A DNA stretch of 64,000 nucleotides. It comes from Hydractinia symbiolongicarpus. Its lineage: Eukaryota > Cnidaria > Hydrozoa > Anthoathecata > Hydractiniidae. Every line of letters starts with the position of its first letter. The stretch's first letter is position 1. Position numbers and translations under genes: made by a program. The notes beneath the pieces were generated by a model. That model saw only the letters and a list, made by a program, of their open reading frames with translations, did no database searches and had not been told where the DNA came from. The stretch lies in NCBI RefSeq assembly GCF_029227915.1, contig NC_079885.1:21587001-21651000 (forward strand). Direction: 5' to 3'. Shown here piece after piece: positions 14,201 through 26,200 of the stretch.

Positions 14201-17200
14201 CCTCTTCGTTACATGAACACAACCTCTCATGACATTGTCAACCTCATAACAAAGTACAATGCAGCAAAATTGAAGGTAAAGAATTTTTCTAAAGTACTGT
14301 ATTGAATACTTTCATGAGCATAGTCTGTTATGTTTCACTCCGCATTACAATCTTTGTTATTCAAACTTTTTAAGATCGGAAATGTTGACATGCTTTATGT
14401 TACTTGTCAGCGTGGTTAGTTAACACATCAGCTTTGAGGAAGGCTGCATTAGCATTAGTTTTTAGCAAGTTTTTATTATGCCCACACTTCGAACTGATCT
14501 CAACTGGCTTTTTTTGTTGTTAAAAATCATCTTGTATTTTGTTAGGCTGCGTACACTTTTGATGCTGGAGCTAATGCTGTTCTGTTTACATTAGATGAAT
14601 TTTATGAGGAATTACTTTCAACGTTGTTAAAGTATTTTCCTTTTACAAATACCGAAATTGAAAGGTAAGCAAAAAATCACATTAATTTTTTTTTTATACT
14701 TTGATTCTTAATTCGAACCTGTTATGTTTTGCAAATTATTGGCTACAGTGCAATCTGCACGATTATGGTTGGATGTTCAAAAGATTTTTTCATTTTTAGA
14801 AGAATAAACTTTCGCGGAAGATTTTTCGGCAAAATCGCGAAAGTAAAATCCCGCAAAAAATGCTGAAAGTCTTCATTCTCGAAAGTTAATTCCCGCAAAA
14901 TATCTAGTTTTGAGCCATTCGCGTAAGGTAATTCCTACGAAAAATGTTGTTTTTTTCACAAAATTTTCAAAAAATTAGTGTTTTTTTTTAATTTTTTTAT
15001 TAAGGGTTTTCCTCTGAGTATCGCTTGAAATAAATAGGTATATTTGTAAAACAAAAGTCACAAAAGAACTCTCTTTATTTTTTAAAGCATGCTATATAAA
15101 GTGTGACCCCTTTAATAATATTTAAGACAAAAATAAAATGACGTACAAATGGAAGTAAAGATTATTATGTAAATAACAGTTTCTTTTATCTTTAAAATAT
15201 AATAGCTCTAAATCAATTACAATGATTTCAGTGTCTTTAGCTTCATTTTTTTATATTGCCTTATTCGCGAAAGTTAATTCTCGCGAAACATAGTCAAATG
15301 GGTCATTCGCGAAAGTTAATTCTCGCGAAATATAACCAAATGGATCATTCGCGAAAGTAAATTCCCAAAATTTCGCGATTTTTTCGCCTCGCGAAAGTTT
15401 CTTCCGCGAAAGTTTCGTCCTTTAAAGTATAATATTTTAAAATGCAAATAGCCATGACTTAATTTGTGAATTTTAAATATGCATGGTTTTGAGCCAACAG
15501 AGAAATATTTTCCTTCCAGGAAAACTGGAAACTTTCACGATTTTGGTCTAATCAAGAATGTGCATAGAACGAATCAAACTCACTAAATTAATTTCTGCAA
15601 AATATTAAGGCTTTGCTTATTACCATTGTGATAGAAGACTCAAACTTTGCATGAATACTAAAATTAATTCATGCAGATTTTACTGTGTTTCATGAACTGC
15701 AATATTGTATCTCTAAAAATCGCAACTATTTTAACTTTTTGAACTGGAAAATAATCTTACAAAAATTTTGTAACATTAATAAACCACGAAATAGACATTT
15801 TTTTCCTTCTTAGTAAAAAGCTAAGAAGAGACCTTAGAAAAGTATCTGAAAAACACAATTTATTTATGTAGAGAGAAATTAGGCAGCTGGATTTAATTGC
15901 TTTTATTCTTCACCTTTCTTCATTATCACTTCTGTGTATCTTGCATTTTATAGCTGGATAAATATGCCATCATCCCAAGTAAAAGAACTAAAGACAAAGG
16001 TATCTATCTATGTAAGTTTTTTTTGATTAAAAGGTCGTTTTTACTATTTTCTAAACTATTTGAATAAGCCCCCCCTCCCTTTTGTTTTGGTAATATGTTC
16101 ATATGCCCCTGGGCAGCTATTCGAAAGCGGCACTTATAACAAAAATTGCAAAAAAGGGTTGACGCTTATTTGAGACAAATGCTTTTTCGAAAGTGCCCAC
16201 TTAGTCAAGCATTTACGGTAGCTATTCTACAAAGTATTGATTTGATGCGATTGACCTAACTTTACTGCAATTGAAATAACTAATTGTAAAATATTGCTGC
16301 AAAAGCTCTCAATCACCTTCCTTGAACATATTCTCTTTATAAAACTACACATATGTAATATAGCTGTTATATCCGAAGTAAGAAATAAATAAGTTCTAAA
16401 ATGAGTTGAAGCTAGGTTGTAAATCTAACTTTTTTGTTTACATCAGCATTGGAGATCTCTCAGCTAAATAATGCACTAGTCCAATGTAGCAAATACAAGG
16501 AAAAGTTGGAACATGTTATAAACAAAAGAATCAATAGGAAATAATCTTCATTAATCAACAAATTACATAATCGTTACCAGCGTATTGTTACAATAAAAAA
16601 TATCATCTCATGAACAAGTGAATTTATTCTAGGCTACATTTTGACAGCTACAGCTGTTGTTGTTGTTAACGTAGCACTGGGACAAAGATTAGACATGCCA
16701 GTTGGAAAAAAATCCAGGTTCAAGACAGATGAAAGTGTTACTTTGATTTTTGATATAAATCCCTTAGACACATAAAGATTATGTTTGATGCTAAGAAATG
16801 CATGCGTTTGATAAAAGAAAAACAAAATGGTTTTCATACCAATTGCATATCCGATGCTCGTTATTTTATTTTCTGTCTTTGGTCCTTCATTGGGCTCTGT
16901 AAACATGTTTGTCTCAAAACTTGTCATTTTCTGCAGGAAAATCTTCCCCAGGTTCATCTGTAGGCAAGGTTATTTCATTGCAATTTGTTTCCTCTAGCAA
17001 CGGTGTAGCTAGAGCTGAACGCTCACTTCTTATAAAAAAGCTGGTAGCCGTTTTCTTGAAGAACCGCATTACAAGCGTTAAAATGTCTTTATAATATGCT
17101 AACATCATTGTATAAAATATTCCATAAATCACAAACAAGCACCACAATATATATTTATTGCAGTTTATCATCTTGACGCAGTCGCTGTTGAAATAGTTTA

Positions 17201-20200
17201 ACCTATATCCTGATTTGCATGATCCACACAGTTCTCTCTCACGATTTGCATTACACGTATCAAAAGAAGTGCATTTTTCTGTTTCCTCTGAACAGCAGTA
17301 ATGCATTGGACAAGGTAAAAATGTAACAGTTCTATGCTTTGTCTTGTATCCCCAAAGGTTACCTTTACTGATTAGACCATTTTGACAATTCCCACCTATT
17401 GGGCATTCATTACACATCATTTCAGTGGTTGTAACGTTGGTTATGTAAGAGTGTCCAATGAAAGTATTTAACTCCATAGTTTGACGTTGAAAACTGTATT
17501 TACCTATAGGGCATTTGTCACAACAGAGGGATGATACTGATTTAAAGAGATGATACTGATTTAAGATCTTTAGGCCCTGTTTGTGTGGTTTTATGAGGAC
17601 ATTGGAGTGTCACCTTTGTACAAGATATTCCATAGCATTCTGAAGTGCATGCAAACACGTCCAGACTTTTCCGATTGCTGGTGCCTTCAAATTTCATTGA
17701 AACATTATCAAGAATAGTAGTACTGGTAGAAAATAAGAAATGGCCATTGTTGCTAAAATATTTGTCTTTTGAAAAGGCAGTGAATGTTACATTAGTAAGA
17801 CCCATTATGCTTGGTTTTTCTTGGGAATTTAATGAAAAATATACACTTCCTCGCAATCCATTAGCTGTATTTGACACGAACGTAGAATTGATTATGTAAC
17901 AGTGTGATTTAATACCTGTGTAATGAATTGCTCCTCCATTTTCTGCCGAGTTATTAACAAACACGCAGTTCCAAATCATTGCTAGCTTTACTTGAGCTAT
18001 ATATAATGCACCGCCTTTGTAACATTTGTTGTTTGTAAATCGACTGTCCTTCGTTTTAAAGACTGATATGAGAAACACACCCATTGACGTTACTGTTGTT
18101 CCATTTATAGTGGAATTTATAACCTGTACAACACGAACGCGTTTAAAAATAATCAAAAATACCCAAGGTTTTTGGTTGAGAAATAGAGAATTTTTAATCG
18201 TCACTAAACTCTCGTTTAAGTTTTTTGATATAAACAGAAGGCTGGTAGCAACATTTCGTAACAAGTGTCAATCAGGAAGCGAAACTTTCCTGCGATATAT
18301 ATCAAATTTCCTGTCTTCGGATTATCCGTTGCTTCACATTGAATGAATTTTATCCTTCCAGAATACGTGGAATTAAAGTTAAGAATATTTGAATGATGAA
18401 AGTGAGTCATTATAACTGTTAAAAATATGTTTGCACCTGATTTTTGAATGAATACAAGTCCTTGTGTATCATTAAAGTCACAATGTGATATGGTTGCAGT
18501 GGTGTTGTTAGCAAATTCTACCGCTCCTACCTTGTGGAAATCTATATTTGAAATACGCAGATGTCTGATTTCGTTACCTGTGGTGGCGAAGAAGTTGGTG
18601 TAAGTGAGCAGTTATCACCGGTCGTTTTAAATGCGGATTGAAATTTGTTGTAGCCAAACCAGTCTTAACCCTATTCGGTCCGGGGGGGGGGGCGGATTCC
18701 GCCCCCCCTGACGGTTTTTTTTTAATAACTCCTGATTGCTTTGTTATATGGCTATGATACTTACTGAGTTTCAACATTTATCTATTAGACACCTGCATGC
18801 TAATTTTTTAGGTCCCATACCTTTCAGAGGCTTTGATATTGGCCATTACTCGAAACTACCCCTAAAAATCTCTATGAAATCCTTATAATGGGGAAAACAT
18901 AATAACTTCTGTTAGGATTATCCTTAGAACTTGAAACTTGCAACATAACTTTGTTTCATCAAGAAGAATCATTTTGAATAATTTGAACACGTGACTAATC
19001 CGATTTCCCGATTTTGTCGGATTTTACCCGAAAATCGGAAAAAAACGGATTTTCGGGCAATTTTTGGCAATTTTTTATCCGATCCATGTAAAAACCGGAA
19101 AATATGTTAAATAACTTTTATTTAGCTTTCAGAAACTTCAAACAGAATGTAAAAATTCGCTCTAGAACAAAAGTAATTATATTTTAAGCAGATAGTGGCA
19201 TTTTTAACAATTTTCAAGCTTTTGATGACGTCACAGAAAATGTGCTGACGCAAGCAAATTTTTTTTGGCGCCATTTTGTTCCTTTTATGACGCACTATAA
19301 GTGTGCCAAGTTTGATTCAATTTGAACAACCCTATGAAAAGTTATTGAGGGGGGGCGGAATCCGCCCCCCCCCGGTCATAGTATGTTCGAAAAACCCCGG
19401 ACCGAATAGGGTTAAGGTGTATTGTTGATGAAATGACGTATATCAGTTGGCTGATCTCTCCTCCATCGAGTCTTATAGTGTCTTTTGATTTTGCTCTGTT
19501 GTAGATTGCATAAGCAATAGATGCGCACGGTGAAGTGTAGCTGCCACATGTTTCGTTGTCATGACTTTTTACTTTCGATACAAAGACCTCTGTATCCTCT
19601 AAAAAATATTTAATTATCGATATAGACTTTTTTTTAAAAAATTATGTTATATTTTCAGCTTCGTTTTTGCACATGTTCTGACTGCTTTTGTGTACTTTCT
19701 GTTTGTGGTCAGCGTATGAATGTTTAGAAATTTTCACTGGTCTGTGAGATTGCATTATAGTAAAAAAAAAAGATCGCATTTTAACTAAATCAAATCACAA
19801 ATGTCAAAATAAATTTGCCTGCGGTGGTTTTTTCCATTATCTAACTTATTATAATTAATCGTGTACTCGCAGAATGCATCTTAGTATCGGTGTAAAATAA
19901 ATTTATTTTATTTTATTTTAACATTTCAATGCTATTAATTTTGCAACGGCACTATGGACGTATTTCAGGTGCATTAATTTTTTACGCAAATTTGTGTGCA
20001 AAATTTCTCACACTAACAATTTTTTTTTTCAAAAACGTGCTAAAAGTTATAGGAATAAGGTTTAGATTTTTCTTATCTATTGGTATCTTGTTTTTGTGTA
20101 GTCCTGAATTGGAGGGAAATGTATTACTGTACGCCACGCAACCACCTCCATGCACTCTATCTAGTGCGATTGTTTTGGTTATATTATTTATCATGAGAGT

Positions 20201-23200
20201 TGCCAATTGTGATTTCTCAATAAAGCGCCATCTAATGGTTTTTGCTAGTCTAATCAATCGTTTTTTTAATAAGATGTATTCCAAAGTACGTAAATTTTTG
20301 TTAGTTTTTGTTGGTCTCCTGAGAGTTCAAAAATAGGGGTAGAAGCAACTGCATGACTGATATCGTTATAAATTTTAAAAATGAATTGTACAGTCATGAA
20401 TAAGTATTTAACAAAAATTTCAACCATTTCAATAGTAAAATCAGGACTGTGGTATTTAGCCTCATTTTGTTCTTATTTCTGTATTTTTTTTCTCATCATT
20501 CTCTTTACATGTAAATAATTTAGGTAATTATGTTGGAGATTTATAATTGTACTCATGAATTACACTCGTGGATCAAAAATAAAATAAATGTAATATGGAG
20601 TAGAAAATTTAAATCTTTTTTCTTTCTTTCTATCAAATTTTGTTAAAAGGGAGCATTTAAGCTGGTAATGTGTCAAATACAAAATTATGTCGCTTCATGT
20701 TAGGAAGGTTTTTGTGTTTAATTTTTTTGGACTAATGCATATTCTTCGTTTTTTTATATTACCAATATCTTTGGCTTGGGTTTTTGTTTACTGTTTCCAA
20801 TCTTTGTTGAAAGCGGATCATTTTAATTTTTTGAAATAGTTTTAAAAAATTAAACTTTTTTGAAATTTACTATTTATTATGGTTCAATAAACCATATTCT
20901 AAACCTGAATATTTAAGCCATTATAGCTAAATTTTAGCTTAATTATATAAATATATAGCCAAATGTTAACATAATTAGCCAAATATATAGCCAAATTTTA
21001 ACATAATTAGCCAAATATATAGCCAAATTTTAACATAATTAGCCAAATATATAGCCAAATTTTAACATAATTAGCCAAATATATAGCCAAATTTTAACAT
21101 AAGTAGCCAAATATATAGCCAAATTTTAACATAATTAGCCAAATATATAGCTAAATTTTAACATAATTAGCCAAATATATAGCCAAATTTTAACATAATT
21201 AGCCAAATATATAGCCAAATTTTAACATAATTAGCCAAATATATAGCCAAATTTTAACATAATTAGCCAAATATATAGCCAAATTTTAACATAAGTAGCC
21301 AAATATATAGCCAAATTTTAACATAATTAGCCAAATATATAGCCAAATTTTAACATAAGTAGCCAAATATATAGCTAAATTTTAACATAAGTAGCCAAAT
21401 ATATAGCCAAATTTTAACATAATTATCCAAATATATAGCCAAATTTTAACATAAGTAGCCAAATATATAGCCAAATTTTAACATAATTAGCCAAATATAT
21501 AGCCAAATTTTAACATAATTAGCCAAATATATAGCCAAATTTTAACATAAGTAGCCAAATATATAGCCAAATTTTAACATAAGTAGCCAAATATATAGCC
21601 AAATTTTAACATAAGTAGCCAAATATATAGCCAAATTTTAACATAATTAGCCAAATATATAGCCAAATTTTAACATAATTAGCCAAATATATAGCCAAAT
21701 TTTAACATAATTAGCCAAATATATAGCCAAATTTTAACATAATTAGCCAAATATATAGCCAAATTTTAACATAATTAGCCAAATATATAGCCAAATTTTA
21801 ACATAAGTAGCCAAATATATAGCCAAATTTTAACATAAGTAGCCAAATATATAGCTAAATTTTAACATAAGTAGCCAAATATATAGCCAAATTTTAACAT
21901 AAGTAGCCAAATATATAGCTAAATTTTAACATAAGTAGCCAAATATATAGCCAAATTTTAACATAATTAGCCAAATATATAGCCAAATTTTAACATAAGT
22001 AGCCAAATATATAGCCAAATTTTAACATAATTAGCCAAATATATAGCCAAATTTTAACATAAGTAGCCAAATATATAGCCAAATTTTAACATAAGTAGCC
22101 AAATATATAGCCAAATTTTAACATAATTAGCCAAATATATAGCCAAATTTTAACATAAGTAGCCAAATATATAGCCAAATTTTAACATAATTAGCCAAAT
22201 ATATAGCCAAATTTTAACATAATTAGCCAAATATATAGCCAAATTTTAACATAAGTAGCCAAATATATAGCCAAATTTTAACATAAGTAGCCAAATATAT
22301 AGCCAAATTTTAACATAATTAGCCAAATATATAGCCAAATTTTAACATAATTAGCCAAATATATAGCCAAAGTTTAACATAATTAGCCAAATATATAGCC
22401 AAATTTTAACATAAGTAGCCAAATATATAGATAAATTTTAACACAAGTAGTCAAATATATAGCCAAATTTAGCTAATAATTTATTTTGAAATTAACTATC
22501 TAAAGCAAAAGTAAGCTTGCGTAGATGAAAGTAAAAGGTTCATAAAAGTTTTTTTGACATTAAAAAATCTTCCCAACGTTTTTTAAACAAAGACATTATA
22601 AGCATATTGAGGGTGAAATATCCAACAACTTAGGCAAATTAAGAGCAAGCCGTGACCCTGGAAAATATGTGAGTATATATTATATCGAGCTTGCTTCACA
22701 TTTTCTGTAACAATTATAATTTCTTTAGGTGTTTCGTTTTCTGATTTGTGCAGGTAATTTATGTTTCAACAATAACTACAATTTGTGTACGTCCTTGTAG
22801 AACATTTAATAATTCAACGAAAAAACGAACATAATTTTCAGACTCTTGTTAGCACTTAAACGAAGAGAAAATTTACTTGCCTATCAAGTTTTACATAACA
22901 TAAACATATGTCCAGAGAGTTGCGATTGAAGCCAATTTTACTCTGTTATAAGAAGCGGCCTCTCTTTAAAGTGGCCTCTTAAATTCAAATTTAAATATAG
23001 AAGCGCCCCCTCTAATAAGCGTCCGGGGTGGATATTAAGGTTACGATATTCGTTAAGCGCCCGTGCCGTTAATGAAAAATAAGAAAATTTTCTTTATTTA
23101 TCAAATAAACCCCTTCGTGGTTACAAAGATTACTAAGGGTGTTGTTTGAACCTTTAAGAATTCAGTGAATTTAGAAGTAATTTTTATAACCCTTTCTTTT

Positions 23201-26200
23201 TACAGCCCACTTTCTAACATCTGTTTCTGTAATAAGCGCCCTAGTATTGTTTTATAATAAAATAAATGCAGAAGGTCCCTATGAAGTAGAAATATTGCCA
23301 AAAGAATACTAACCTATGAGTGGAATGAATACCATTGTTGTCATGAGAAACATAATGGTAGCATTCAAAAGAGTATAACCCATTGTGAACTTTGCAACTG
23401 GAATTTTAAACTTCTGCCTCGTTTCTTGTTATCCAGTGATTATAATTCTGAGTAAGGTTTTCCTCACTTTTGTTGACTTTTTACTCGTTTACCCAAATTT
23501 TTGTCTTGTTTACTTTCTCATTTTTGCGAAGTTTCATTTCTATAAAATATTACAGCAAAACAAACATTTAACATGTTAATGAATCCAATTAATTGATCAC
23601 TTTGTCTTTCAACTTTTCTGGATCAAAACATTGTTGTAGCCATCATTTTCTTTTTTTTGTGCTAGATTATTCTCTAAATACAATTTGTGTCACAAAAAAA
23701 AATAATAAAATTTTTAGGCAATTATTTTTAATTTTAGAACTGTACTTTGGAATAACTTTTTTATTTCTCTTTATGAGTTAAGAAAGTTTCAGTAATCCAC
23801 AGAAAAAACTTCTAATTATCGGATTTTGTTTAACTTTAGAAAGTAAAAATGTTAGATTTTTGAAGTTCATCATTGCTCTAAAATAATTCTGGACTGCATA
23901 GGATAGGATATTCATAACTTAGGATTGTTCAGAAGTAATGTTACTAAAGTTTTTGGAATAGTACACTTTTTTTAATGAACAATTGATTTTTAACACTTCG
24001 CCCCAGTGTAGCTACTTAGAAAAAAACTCCCAAAAAATTGTTTATTAAGCAAATGATTTATTTTCAAAGCATTTATTTCATTTATAGCTATTATTATTTA
24101 TCACTTATTTACCTCTAACAAATTATTTAACAATCGTTTAAAATTTTAGCAATTTTTGGGGTGATTGGTTAAATTTGGCATTGTTTATACAGGAAAAAAG
24201 TGTATCAGTTTTTTGGTCATTTTCCAAAATTGGTCAACCGTTTTTTGGAACACGGTGTGTCTTATGTTATAAATTAATTCATCTAGAAATTTGTAATGAA
24301 CATATTGGCCTAAAGATGGATTTCGTATTTTTGTTATAACAGAATGAAAGTTTTTAACGATGGGAGTGTTCTAATTCTTGGTTTTGTGGAATTTCTCACG
24401 AAAGGTTAGAAACATGTTTAAAATGTAGTATGTGATTATGCAGAAGACAAAACAATTTTTCCATCCTTGTTTTAAGCGGTTTGGCGGAATTTAGTATTAT
24501 ATTTTTAAGCAGTATTATAGGTAAAGACCCCTTTTCTGTGCTATGGTACCACCTTTACAGTTGTTAAGTGCATGTTAATTCCAGTATTTTTCTCTTGTCT
24601 CTGCAAAGTGCTTCAAGTAAAGAGCTAAAATGATCAATTGGACTTTTTTGCGCGTCATTAACAAGTATTAGCAGGCCTTGATTCGTGACCAACTTCTTCA
24701 CTACTGCTTTAACATAAATATGTTCATTGTCAGCCATTATGGTCATCACATGAACGATTTTCCTGGTTTGTAACATTTTAATGGCCTGTTCGTTGCCTAA
24801 AACCATTTTCTATTTTTTGTGAAGCCTAACGTTAAACATTTTTTCTGTGAAAACAGAAAGGCATTTCTTGTCTAATATCCATTTGGCAGATATAAGAGGC
24901 ACATCTAAGGAGTCCAGTCTGCATTGTAAAAAGTAGTTTTTTCAGCTTTTAATGAATCCCTTTTTTACAAATTCTCCTTGTTTTTTTTTAAGAGTATGGC
25001 ACATATTTTTTCGTGACGCTATTGGATACCTCAGTCAATCTGTTTATGTTTTTGTTTACATTAAATCAAATATGAAAGTCATCAGTTTTAATTTTTTTCT
25101 CGCCCCAGACCGACGCGATTTGAAAAAAGATAAATGATTATAAAAATTGACTATAAAAGCAAGTCTCTTGGACCAGAATTTTTTCCTTGAAAAAATCGCA
25201 AAATTTGCTAAATCCGTTGTTTAACAAATTAGGTACAACTGTTTATCTACACAAGTGGTAAAACCAAGATTTACTGCATACCTGTTTTTATCTCTTTCCT
25301 TCAGGCTGCGGAACTACCGGATGTATGCATTCACGAAGACGCATTACAACGTATTATATGCACAATGGTTAGTGTGTGTTTATATTTTCTAACTGACTGT
25401 GTTAATGCTTCTTCCTGCTTGTTCAATTATCAATCTAACACACTAAGATTAGGTTTTTATATTTTGCCGAAGAAAGTGAAAAGAACCTGAAAATTTAATT
25501 TTTACCGCTTGGTGGGTTTTCTGTGTAAAAAAACTATAAATAAAAACTATTGTTTCAACATGTGATTGGGACATTTTTTTAAAACGATTCTGAGGGCATA
25601 ATAATAAAATAATGAGTGGTGTAGCGAGGAGTAGAGATTAAATAGCAACGAGGTCTTTATATCACTTTAGCATGACGTCCCACCTCCATGGTCAGTTTAC
25701 GATTTTATTAAGAGGCTAACGGTGGGCGATGTAAGGAAGATTCGCCTAGTTGAGTCTTAAATAAGTGGTTTTTTCAGAAAGAAACAGAAGAAAAGAAGAA
25801 CCTTCTTGTCCCCCCTTGTTTTAATAAAACATGTTAAAAGTATAAATACAATAAATTATCAAAGTTTCTCTGCATTACAATCATGTCCCTCAAACAACTT
25901 TTTTTAACGTTGCCATGGCTCTTTAATAGTAACTTTCTCTTTTTTAGTTTTTAAAAAGCTTATGATAAAATACATAAAAAGCTGCACAAGTGAAGCAAAA
26001 ATTTATTCTTTAATCATGCCATCATCTTCTCAAATCTTCTGAAATCTTCTCAATTTTCGTGAAAAACTATGGAAATGTCCGTCAATTTCTCAAGAAAGGT
26101 TGAAAATGCTCATCAAAAGTCCTCTAATCTTCTCATATTTGACTCCATAATAAGAGACAACCCTGTTTTTGAAAGAAGGGACATTAAACACAGTCTCGTT

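Noticed and set aside
16001-16011. MVD donor at 16000 (GTATCT)
   Set aside because: In frame too, but weaker than GTAAGT at 16012; cDNA would decide.
19929-20336. 135-aa plus-strand and 100-aa minus-strand ORFs
   Set aside because: Overlapping frames in AT-rich sequence, rich in F/L/I/K, without recognisable domains or splice context.
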